Shown here piece by piece: positions 7,220 to 18,300 of a stretch of DNA of 64,000 bases. The stretch comes from CBDCWQ01 sp965223435 (GTDB lineage Bacteria; Myxococcota; Kuafuiibacteriia; Kuafuiibacteriales; Kuafuiibacteriaceae). Below the pieces are notes generated by a model. That model was not told the DNA's origin, did no database searches, and worked only from the letters and a program-made list of their open reading frames with translations. Position numbers and translations under genes: made by a program. The stretch lies in contig CBDCWQ010000023.1 in the NCBI GenBank assembly GCA_965223435.1, forward strand, positions 620,001-684,000. The letters are read 5' to 3'. Each line of letters starts with the position of its first letter. Within the stretch, counting starts at the first letter, position 1.

Positions 7220-9310
7220 GTGGCCAGGGCCTCGGGGTCGCGAAGGGCCCCCAAGTGTCCGCTCGAGGACGTTGTTGCTCGGTTTTGCGAGGCGCGCGAA
7301 GTGCCGATCCACACCCTTGCCTCCACGCTCCGGGGCGATGGCTACGCCTATGGCGTGGAGCTTCGAACGTGGGTCCACCTTTTTGAGACCTATGAACTGG
7401 AGGTGGTTGACCCGTCCGGCGCCGAATTTCGGGTCCCTCTGCCCGGGGCTTCGCTGACTCAGCTGGTGGAGGCTGAGGGCAGCTTCATGGTGGCGGAGCT
7501 CGTCGCATTCTTTTGCGCGAGTGCGCTTGTGGTGCAGCAGGACGAGATGAGCTTTTTGGTTTCGTGGCACGACTCAGCACGCGGTGCGTGCCGCGTCCGC
7601 TCTTTTCATCCCGATGATTGGGGTCTTTGGCCCACCGATGATTCTCTTTCGGCCTTGGTTTACCGGCTGCTTCAATCGGACCCGGCGCCTTACCGGACAA
7701 GGCGGTTCGAGGGGGACCGAGACACCCAGATGCAGGCAAAACTCTCGGCCTGGGGTGTGTTGGAGGAGCGCTACACCCTTGCGCCCCACCTCGATCCAGC
7801 CCACTTGTTTGTGCGGACCGAATGGTTGATCCGGCTGTTTTTGAACCTTGGGCGCGATTGGGCCCGCACCCTGCAGACTGCGGCGCCTTTTGTGCAGTAC
7901 GAAGAAGAAAAAGACCTTCTCGATTCCGAGGCTCCTCAGCTTGCCGCTTATTGGCTCTGGTCGCATTTCATGTTCGGGCACGACCATGCGTTGGACGAAC
8001 TCTTGGCGCTGACGAAGGCTGCAGTGAACCCGGTTGTACAGGAGTCCAGACAATTGGTGACGGCGCTGCGCCGAGGGGAGGCCGTCCGGCTTGGGGCTAC
8101 GAACCAGTCTGACTTTTTTTCGCACCGTAGGCTTTTTTTAAGAGAGGCGCCCGCCCTCGTGGCCGAGGTGGCCTCCCCCCTTTCGGTTTACGCCTCCAGC
8201 CGACCGGGCGAGGCCCCCGAAGAGCAAGTGGCGTGGGCGGAGCTTTTGGAGGCGGCGCGAGACGACCCCAAGGTGGAAGAAGCCATCATGCTTTTGGAGC
8301 ATCTCAAACATGGCGGCATACACCATCCGAGGCCTGCACCCGTTCGCGGGGGTATGCCTTGGCAAGAGGCGCTGGACCGTTTGTACCACCTGGTCGACGT
8401 CCGGTTTCGTCCGGTCATTTTGGGGCGCCTTGGTCGCGCGGTCCAGGTGCTCGATAGCCACCAAGACGCATCGTGGGGGCTCATTGTGGCCTGGTCGGCC
8501 CTCGCGCGTGATTTTGATGAGTACTACGAACGCCTGCAAGCCCTCGGTATGCAAAACTATGGTGCCCGTCGGTGGGCCGAGTTTTATCAAGGCTGTGGGC
8601 GATTCCAGGATCGCCGGGCCACCCAGTGTTTACAGGAGGGCGCCCGATTGTGGATCCGCGAGGTCAACGATTGGATTCGGTCCGTGCCGGTCGACCCCCT
8701 CAAGGTTCTTTTGAAACGCGACACCCTCGAGACCCATGAGGTGATTCAAGAAATTCTTGAAGCCGCCGACTTTGGTGGCGCCAATCGAGATATCGCGGTC
8801 GCCGCCGCTGCGGCGGCCGGCGAACTCGGTTCAAAGCGAGCCCGTTTGGGGCTGGAGCTGGCCGTGAAAAGACGTCTGGGACGAATCGAGGATGGGGGTC
8901 GTGCATCCGTGATCCGCGCCTACACCACGGTGGAGGGGGCAGCGGGCTTGCCCATCCTCCGGTCTCTTTTCGACAAGGCCTGGGCGGAGGCCGGTCGCCT
9001 CGAGGGCCGAGATGCCGAGGCCCGGACGCGTGATGCGATGTGTTTCTTGGCCGGCCTCCTTCGGCTCGAACCAGCGGATCCGGTGTTTCTGACCCGCGCG
9101 CGCGAGAGCTTCGCCCGCGCTCAGATTGGGCTCACCGCGGCGCGGGGGCGTCCCTCTTGGATCGGGGCAATCTCGGCCCTGTTCTCTTCGATTCGCGATG
9201 CCCAGATAAGGCCCTTGCTCGAAGAGGTGTCTCCTTTCTTGGCGCTCGACAGCCCCGAGTTTGTGGCGCTTCGTGAGGAGGCGCTTCGCGTGTATCAAGA
9301 ATTGCGCTAG
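7220..9310 (+). CDS. Unrecognised 696-residue protein coupled to the kinase
   Basis: The GTG start follows the kinase stop with no gap and lies in the same frame; GAGG a few bases earlier, inside the kinase gene, can serve as ribosome binding site. No signal peptide or transmembrane helix is visible, so the protein is probably cytoplasmic. The N-terminal 150 residues are mixed alpha/beta (ARFCEAREVPIHTLASTLRG, later FLVSWHDSARGACRVRSF). From about 480 the sequence becomes Ala/Leu-rich helical (IAVAAAAAAGELGSKRARLG) and resembles HEAT-type repeats. I do not recognise a family. Strict coupling with a kinase-WD40 protein suggests a substrate or partner of that kinase. Confidence 0.85.
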   Translation: MARASGSRRAPKCPLEDVVARFCEAREVPIHTLASTLRGDGYAYGVELRTWVHLFETYELEVVDPSGAEFRVPLPGASLTQLVEAEGSFMVAELVAFFCASALVVQQDEMSFLVSWHDSARGACRVRSFHPDDWGLWPTDDSLSALVYRLLQSDPAPYRTRRFEGDRDTQMQAKLSAWGVLEERYTLAPHLDPAHLFVRTEWLIRLFLNLGRDWARTLQTAAPFVQYEEEKDLLDSEAPQLAAYWLWSHFMFGHDHALDELLALTKAAVNPVVQESRQLVTALRRGEAVRLGATNQSDFFSHRRLFLREAPALVAEVASPLSVYASSRPGEAPEEQVAWAELLEAARDDPKVEEAIMLLEHLKHGGIHHPRPAPVRGGMPWQEALDRLYHLVDVRFRPVILGRLGRAVQVLDSHQDASWGLIVAWSALARDFDEYYERLQALGMQNYGARRWAEFYQGCGRFQDRRATQCLQEGARLWIREVNDWIRSVPVDPLKVLLKRDTLETHEVIQEILEAADFGGANRDIAVAAAAAAGELGSKRARLGLELAVKRRLGRIEDGGRASVIRAYTTVEGAAGLPILRSLFDKAWAEAGRLEGRDAEARTRDAMCFLAGLLRLEPADPVFLTRARESFARAQIGLTAARGRPSWIGAISALFSSIRDAQIRPLLEEVSPFLALDSPEFVALREEALRVYQELR

Positions 9311-9317
9311 TGCGGCG

Positions 9318-12300
9318 TCACCGCCAGCCTTTTGGCGGTTGAATGAGAGAAAATGGATCTTTATGTTGCCAGTCCTCGTTCGCGTCTTGAAGCGCTTCCC
9401 AAATCTTGACGTCGCTGTGGTCCTTGCGCCAGCCGTGGTCGGGTTCATTGTAGCCAAAGTCTCGAAGAAGGTCTTCGAAAAATGCGGGCAAAAAGTCCCA
9501 TTTGACCAGTGAAAGGATAAAATCGGGTTGAATCTCGATGGGGACGTCCCAGCCCGCCTTCGGGGTGGGAACGGCTCGCCCTTCAATAAAGTCTTTGACA
9601 ACCGCGACGTCTTTGAGGCCCGAAAACGAAAAAGGTGACCGAGCGTCGGCTGGGGCGCGAATGGCCTGACTGAGAAAATAAAGCCCAAGTGACACCGCCT
9701 CGAACTGGGTCAACGTTTCGTTGTCTCCATCGTAGGGACTTGGAGGCATCCATTCATCGAGGGCATCTTTGAGCCAGGCCGAGAACTTGTCTTCATGAAA
9801 CAATCGAGCTTTTTTGAGATCGACGCCGTGGGTATGAAAGAGGTAGGCCAATTTACTGGTCACGCTTCTCACGAGCCGGTACCGAAATAGTTCTTCTTGG
9901 TCCGTATGTTCGTCGGCTGGGGCTGCCGTTCGCAACAGGCCCAAACGCCCTGGCTCTGGTCCGAATAAACCTTGCTCGTCATGGGGGCGCACCTGGACTT
10001 CCCAAGTGCGAAGCGGGATCCTTGGGGGGGCAAAGAAAAACGGCATGCCTTTGCGAGCGGCTCCGATAAGGTGGTAGGCGATGGGATCTTGGACGATCAC
10101 CGCCTGCATTTTCTCACGCTCGTCTGGCTTGGCGATGGGCACCCCTACGGTCAGGACTTCGTCTTTGTCCATCCCGAACACGTACTTGACCAAGAGGTTG
10201 TCGAGTCCGAGCGCGTCATCGACGGCCGCTTGCTCCACGGCGGTCGTCAGTTCTTTGTGCATGCTCTCTTGAAGGTCGTCACTCAGGTCCAGCTCGGTAA
10301 ACGTGAAGTCTTTCACGATGGGAAAGTCGCCCACGACGTTGAGGCGGTGGTAGTCCACAGACAGTTTGCGACCCGCAGTGGAGTGTGCATGGCTCATTGC
10401 GAAACGCCAGGGGTCCTTGGTTTTGTCTTTCATGCCCAAGAAGAATACAACCTCTTGTTGTTTGTTGTTGAGGGTGACGGTGGCTTCGAAGAGTCGAGTG
10501 GGTACCATAAGGTGTGCGAGCCGTCCGGCGTGGGGCTGAAGATCGTAGCTCGTGATCTCCATGGTGTTTATTCCGCCACCGGTGCGGAGGCGCTTGAGGT
10601 GGTGTTTGAAGGGTAAAAGATCGTCCTTAAAGAGTCGATCGAAGTTCAAAGGCGTATTCGGGGTCGCATACCCGCTGCTCCTCGGTACCCTGAGGGACAA
10701 CAGGGTGTCGGTTACCACGCGAATGATGGTCTGTCCCTCGTCCGTGAACGGATCGACCATGATGGGGTCGGTCGGCGATTCGAGCTCTTGGCTGTAGGTT
10801 TCGAGCGCGTTTTTGACGTGCGGCAACAAGTTTGGATCTTGGGTGGCCACCGTCATTCTTGTAGCCCCGAGAAGGAGCGTGAAAGACGATTCACTTTCTT
10901 TTCTGATGGAAATGACGCCACGGTAAAAGAGTTCAAAGAGAAACTGCTTGAAGGACCAGATCAGTTGTTGGGGCTCCATGAAAGAAAGGCGATCGTTTTT
11001 TTCGAGGCTCGCATCCGGCAGCTTAAGATGCCAAACAATGTTGGGCGCGGTGCCGCTTCTAAAAGGCGACCCGCTCCAACGGGACTCGGGATAATAAACG
11101 ATTCGAAGGGTATCTTCTTCGAGGAAATCTCGGAAATCGGAGTGGGTCTTCAGGCCCTGAAGAAACTCGTTGCGCATGTCCTTTTGGAGGGCGTCGCTTC
11201 TGGGGTCGAAGCTTTGCGCCCAGCCGTGGATGAAGTCTTCGTAGATGGCGAAGTTGAACGGAACGTCGACAGCGCTTTCGACCATGCCCGTGAACCCGAT
11301 GTTCTCGTCGTCTTCATCCTCTTCATCATCTCGGGGACTGATGCCGCCGCCCGTTGTGCTGGGGCCCTTGGCACCGATTGTGTGCTCTTCGAGGAATTCG
11401 ACCACAAGTTGGGCGGGGCCAGAGCCATAGAGGCGTCCGTGTTGCGGGTGATGGAATGGAAATTGAATGTGGTTCGGGCTGAGCTCCTTCGGGGACCATA
11501 GGGTCGGCTTGAAGAATAAGGTGTCGCCTCTTGGGTGCGCCCAGACGAGGTGAGGGGCGTTCGCGAGTCGTTTCAAAGTCGGTGGTCGCTTGATGGGGGA
11601 AGAAAGCGTTTTTGGGGTGGGGGCAGCCGGTAAAATGGAGCCCGGGGCGAATCTTTGTGGTCCGACAACGAAGCTTTCGGCGCTCAAGCGATCGAATTCG
11701 CCGCGAACGACAAGCTCCAGAAGATACAAAAACGCGGCTTGGTCCTTTTTTGCGAGTCGATCTGCATAGGGGGCAAAGTGTTTCCAAAATCTGTGGTTGT
11801 GGACGAAGTGTTCGAGAAGCTCGGACCGCGGTCGGTCCGTGCGAAGCTCGAACACCGGCCACAACGCACCGGTGTCGGGAGCGAGGATGCCGAAGTGCCC
11901 CGAGGGGAGCTCGAGACCCCACCAGTCGATCTGAATGAGATAAACGTTTTCGTCTTCAAAACGAATGCCCACTTCGGGCAGTGGACTGTCGAGGTGCGGG
12001 CCCTTTGGGTGAATGGTGGTATCCCGACGAAGCGTATCCTCGTTTTTCAGGTGGGCTCCCGTGGGCCAGGCCACCACGCTTTCGGCTTTGACGAACCCGA
12101 CGGGTTCCCAGAATGCGGAGGATGGCCTTTCGCCGGAAACGAGGATGGTTTCCAGTCCGACGTCAATTTGCGCACTTCCGACGTATGCCGCCAGGTTTAG
12201 ACCGGCCACCGCGCCCAAGAACAGTTCCCTTGGTAGGCGGGTGACGTCGCCCATCCACTTTGCCGCTTGGGGCCCCAACCTCGATGCCAACTTGCTCGGA

Positions 12301-15300
12301 ACCAATGCCAGCCTGGCGCCGAGTTCAACCCTCATGTCGCTCGGAGCGTTTGCGAAATGCCCCTTGGTGACCCCCGCTACCAAGTCCTCGAAAGCAACGC
12401 TGAGGTTTTCAAATGAGGGCGTGGGCGTGCGGTCAAAATCGAAAGCGCTGGCCCTGGGGGTGAACTTCACGGCCTCTGGTGTTTTTTGTGCGGCCAAGTT
12501 TTTTAGGATGCCGTACGCATCTTCGTCGAGTTCGCCGGTGCGTAAGATGTCGTGCAGAACGTGTGCGTCGAGGCCCGTTTGGGATGCGAGCAAGAACAGG
12601 TCTCCATGCGCAGCCCGGTTGGCCAGTCGACGAAGGGCCACGACATTTTCTTTTTGCTCGGCGCTTGCGGGGAAGCGGAAGGCGTCGACTGGGGTCCCTT
12701 GGAGCCAGATCTGAATATTGTTGGCAGGCTGAGACAAGGCGTATCGCAAAAGGACGGACGTTCGGGTCCAATAGGTCGAAGAAACGGGATGCAAGGCGGA
12801 GATTACGTCCATAGATGGCATGCTCAGCACCAGGGGAGTAGGGCCATGGGCCCTCAGAGGTTCAGTCAAAGCCGCCTCAAGTGTCTGCTGAAGTTGGTGT
12901 TGAAGCTCGTCGGTTGAGGCCTCTTTTGGCAAATTCAAATCGTCGCCATGGAGGTTGCAAGTGAGGCAAAAGCGGTTGGCTTGGTCTTGGGTCCACACTT
13001 CGCTTCGGCCGAAGCGCCGGATGAGGCGAAGCTCGTTGAGTCGTTTTTGGGTTTCCAGCGGGGGCGCGGATACAAGCATGATCTCAAGGTCACCGCCACG
13101 GCCGACTTTGGCGTCGCGCAGGCTTTGGTACAAAGAGGACAGCGAACGACAATCAGGCGAGGGCACCGGCACTGGACCCCGTTGGCAAAGGTCGAGGAGT
13201 TCGTAGTCGGTTTGGTGAATCCAATCGGAGGCTAGGTATGGATCGTGTATCGTCCATTGGTTGGGAGGGACCAGGCGGTCTGCTTGGTCGAGAAAAAAAC
13301 GAAATCGCGCCAATCGGTGAAAACGGAGGTCAAACGCAACGCCCTCAGTAGAAGATAAGAGCAATGCAAACAAACTTTCTTGGTACTGGTGGAGCAAGAT
13401 CTCACGCAGGTCTCGGTAAGCTTCGGCCGCGTTTTGTTCAGGGCCAATGGATTCGCCCACGCTTTCGAATCCGTGCTCAACCCCAAACATGCCGTTTGGG
13501 CTCGCGGCCAGCAACGGGGGCGCCAGCGATAAAGATGGGCTTTCAGGTGGGTTGGCCATGGCCAACATCGGGGCGAGCGCTTTTAGGGCGAGCTCACCCT
13601 GCCTGGCATCAAAGTTCGACAACGCCTGGCGGGCCAGGATGCCCGAGATCGCATCGGCCCAGCTTGAGCGGCTCTTGATCCCAAGCGCTTGGGTCTCGGC
13701 CGGCGCCAAGAAAGCGGAATGGCTGTGCTCCATATCGAGCAGCAAGCGCTCCGCGCCATCCATGTCGCCGAGATGGGCCAAGAACAAGGAACAGAGTCCG
13801 TAGGTTCTTGGGCTTTCGACGCGATGTTCTTGTCCATCCGCCCCAATGGCTTCAAGCGGAGTCTGAGAGCTCGGGCCCGTACACATTCTGAGAAGGTGCG
13901 CGACCAAGGTGTCCAGGGTGGGCTCCAGGCTTTCGGCCGCCTCGGGGGTGGGCAACACTGCTTGGGCCTCAAAGAGCGCAAAATACGCCAGCACATTGTC
14001 GTCGGTTCGGGCGGTCGTAAAACCGGGTGTGACAAAAAGCCCTTGGGTGGCACCCGTCTTCTGGATGAGCACCTGGCTCCTTTCGAGCCCTAAGCTCAGG
14101 TCGTGGACCGCGCTTTCACGGGAAGCACCACCTTGAACGGCGATGTGCTTTGCCAGCGCGTAGAGCGTCAGCATGGTCGAACCGATGTCTTGAATGCCCG
14201 CCACGGGCGTGCCGGTTTGGGTGTCCAAAACGGTAAAAAAGCCAGTCGATGCGTCGCTCGGTTCGGCAGATTGAAAAAGAGCAGCCCGAAGGGGACGAAG
14301 CCAAAAAGCGGCTTGAGCGTGGTCGTTTCGCGCGAGGGCAACCAGGACTGCCAAAGCCTGCTCCTCGACGAAGGTGTATGTTCGCCCCTCGGTCGTGCCC
14401 GACACAAGCAAGCCACGGTCGCCATCGCTTTGCCCTTCTTGAAGCGTCAAATACGCGTTGTCCACAAAGGCGCGTGTCTCCTTTGCGCTCAAGTCTTGGG
14501 CATAGGGCAACAAGGGTCGGTCTATATCGCCCTTTTCGCCCTCGAGGATGTCGTGGGCATCCATGAACCAAATGACGGCGGTGCTCGAAGACAAGAGGGT
14601 GGATAGGTCCTGGATGCGCTGGCTTGAATACGGAAATCCGTGGTCTCGGACAAAGGCTTGGGTTCCGGTCCAAAGGCTTCGAGCTTCGGTTTCGAACTGA
14701 GCTGCCTCGGGATGTGTGGGGTGGGCCGACGCGAAGGCATGGAGCCCAAGAACAAGGCCCATGGTTGCCTCTAGATGATAAGACGATTCTTGTAGCTCGC
14801 TCGGCGCGATATAGGGATCTTTGAAGGCGTTCTGAAAGTAGTGGGCGCCCCTATATGTCTGGCGGGGAGGACAGCTTGTGGTCCGTGGGTCGCATAGGGC
14901 GGGGCCAAAGCCCAATTCTTTGGCATACTGAATCACGGTGTATTTGAGGCATTGACCTAAACGTTCCACATAGATTGCCTCGCTTTTTGGGTCTTTTGCC
15001 CAGTCTTGGTCGTCGACCGACAGAGCGAGCCAACTACAATTGTCGATGGCGCTATGGGTGCTGATCTCGAGCCGAAGGCTGCCGTCTTGCGCCTGATGAA
15101 TCTCCCCTCCGGTGACGATGCGCCCCAAATTGTCGCTTTCGAGGGCCTCTTTCATCCATCGTTGTCGCTCTTGATGTCGGTCCTCTTGGACGACGGTCTT
15201 GGGGAACGGATTTTGCGCGGACATGGTATCGAGCGCTTCTTGAAACTCGGTGCGATATGAACGATCGTCCCACAGTCCGAAAAAAATACCATCCCGCAGT

Positions 15301-18300
15301 TGATTTCTCCATCGGAGAAGGGCGTCGGTATCCGTAAGGCCGAGCGTTGGGGCATGGTGAAGTGCGTGGTTCAGAACGGCCAGCACATCGAGGTTGTGCT
15401 CGGTGACGACGTTGTCTGCCTTGACACGCTGTCCGAGCGCGCTCCAAACATCTTCCGTGATTTCGGTGCCAAAAGAACTGCTGCCCTGGTGTGCTCGGAT
15501 ACAATCTGCTGGGGCATTTTTTTGGCAGGTTTTGATTTTCGGGGGCTCTGTATAGGTATTGTACCCAATGGCGTCCAGTACACTGTAGTAGGCAAATTGA
15601 ATCGATGAATCTTCGGTGACCGGGACTTGGTTGGTCATCAAGATCTGGGTGGGTTCGGTTGCGAACTTGAGCCCCAAAGTGGTCCAACCCGCCGTCATAA
15701 GGCTTATGGGGCGTCCGTCTTCGAGCTGAAGATCGCGTCGGTGGGCTTCGAGCCCGCGGAGCGCATCTTGGTAGCAGGCCAAAAATGAGGCCTGTTCATC
15801 CTGCGAGGGCAGACTTTCAAACGCTTTCGATGTGATGAAATGCCCGAGGCCGTGAACGGCCCACGCGTTGGCGCCGGTGACCAGGCGCGCGTCTCGCCAA
15901 TCGTCGCCGTCGGTGTTCCACGAAAACGGCCAGCCTAGCGCGAGCCCGGTGCCGGAGTCGATGACCAAGGTGTTGCACAAAAAACGCGCGGACGCTTGCG
16001 CATAGCGTACTTCCTCTTCATTGTTTCTGCGCGCAAATTGAGCCAGCGCAATGCCCTGGGTGTAGACCCAGACCCGCTCGAAGCCGGCCAGATGTTTTGC
16101 GTCTCGCAATTCTGGTTGCTCGAAGCGTTGGTGGTTGAGTCTGTCTATGTTCAGAACCGCTTCCTCGTTCACCAGATCCGCGTCGTATTCTACGAGGTAC
16201 CCCCATTCTTTTCCGGTATCGGGGTCTTCCTCGAAGCGGTAGAGACGTTTTCTCGCTTCGGTTGCGCGCGCGTAGTTGCCTTCGCGGTTGCGCTGGAGCT
16301 GAGGGCTGTTCTTCTTGAGGCTCGGAACACCTTCGCTTTGCGCGCTGAGGTCGACCGAGGCTTCACCTAGGCCGACGAGGGTATTTCCCTCGGGGATAGA
16401 GAGGTCGCCGGCCCACCACACGGAGCCTTGGCCCTTTTCCATGGATACCGAAAAGGGCGAGATGCCCTGACCGACGACCGCATCTTGGAGCGGCGCCGGC
16501 GGTAGGTTTGGATTCGGCGATCCATGATGCACCACCCGCATGTGGTTTTGGTTTTCGACCGTGACCGTGAGCTTGGTCCCTCGAGGATGGGAAGACGGCC
16601 GCGTGACCTGAATGTCTAGGTGATGGGCTTCGGTGTTGCGAGACGCACGGGTGACAACGATGCGGTCTTGCTCGGTCACGCTGGTTGCCTTTTGGACCCA
16701 CGCGGCCAAAAACAGATCGCCCAAGCCCGCGAGACTCGGAGCATTCCAAAGAAATGGAACGTCGGTGTGGCTTCGGGGGTGGACCGCGAGGGGCGGATGG
16801 CGATGGACTGCATCTTGACGCACCCACCGGGTGCCGTCTTGCTCCGGACGCAGGACATGCATCGCGCCGGCAGCGCCATGGGCTTCGTAGTACAAGATGG
16901 CCAGCTCGCCGTCGGTGGCCGTAAGCTGCGGCACGTAGCCTGTTGCGATGCGTGTTGGAGGTGACCAGCTTTGGCCACCATCGTAAGAATGCGCGCCATA
17001 GATAGGGTTGAGATCCGGAGCATTGGGATCAAGCGAAGGCCCCTTTTCGAATACGGCGAAGAGGCGCGCGTCCGGTGTGCGCAGGACCTGAGGATGGGCC
17101 AGCTTCCCTTCGTGCGTGTGGTCTTTGTCCACGACCGAAATGCGCCAAGACGCAAAAGTGTCATCGCGCCACGTGCCTTGTGTCCATCCCGCACGAACGG
17201 TCTCTCCTTGGGCGGTTTGAACCGTGTCTGCCCACGCACCAGGCACCAAGGGGCGCTGCGCAACCTTGATGAGGTCCTGCTTCTGCCGAGTGCCGGCGTA
17301 GCGGTATTGGTAGTTGAGACCGAGGCCCTCCCAAAGCGCTTCGTCGCCGGCTTCGAAGCTTTGTTTCCAGATTTTTCTCCAGCCTTTGGTCAGCCGTACC
17401 CGGGTACCGTTTCGCCACACGCTGTTTTCGGGATCTTCGTAGACGGGGTGGTGATCGAGCCACGGTTTGTGGGCAACGGGTTTGTCATTCCAGCTCATCT
17501 TTTGCCGACCGATGATGGTCACGGCCTCCTCGTCTACGTGAAGCGATGCTTGGTAGATGTAGGCGGCTACGGTGTGGGTCACGTAGGGTCCGACGTTTTG
17601 GCCCGGGTTTTTGGGGTCGGTCTCTTCGCTGAGCGGATAAGATTCATCGCACCAGCAGTCGTCGCAGGGGCAGGCACCTCGAACGGGCTCCGAAAAGACC
17701 TGGTAACGTACTTGCTCAGTGGCGGGACTGCGATGTCGGGTATCAAAAACGTTTTCCGGCTCCCCATCGAAGTTCTTGAGGTAGTAGACCTTGTGGTCTT
17801 CGCCCCAGATGAGATGGTGTTCGCCCGAAGGGTCATAGGCGGCATCCAGCCCATGTTTCGGGCCCCCCGCCTCGCGAACCACGACCGGATCGGCAAAGCT
17901 TTGGCCGCCGTCGTGGCTCACGCGGGTCAGAATACGGTTTGAAAGAGGACCGGATTCAATCCAGCTGATCGACACCGAAGCCGTGTGGACCGCAAGCGTG
18001 AGATCCGATGCAAGGCTTTGAGGCCCGACCTCAGCAAGAATGACAGGCTGGGTGAAGCTCCCCGCTTTGCCCGCGCGCGCGCTTCGTTGGTAGCGCACCT
18101 CCCGGGGCTGACCGTTTTTGTCGCGGTTCAGGTAGGCCAGGTGTGCGTAGATTGTGTCGCCGAACCGAGAAAGCTTTGCTTTCGGTCGAAATGCGCCTCG
18201 TCTTCCGTCGGTGACGGGATGCGGTGTCTCAAAGTCTCCAGGGGGAGGGGGAGGAATGGGGGTTTTGCGAAAGAAACGAATCAGGTCCGACGGTAGAGAC

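Noticed and set aside
14860..15700. Plus-strand open frames inside P1
   Set aside because: They overlap the conserved all-alpha domain of P1, which is clearly coding on the minus strand.
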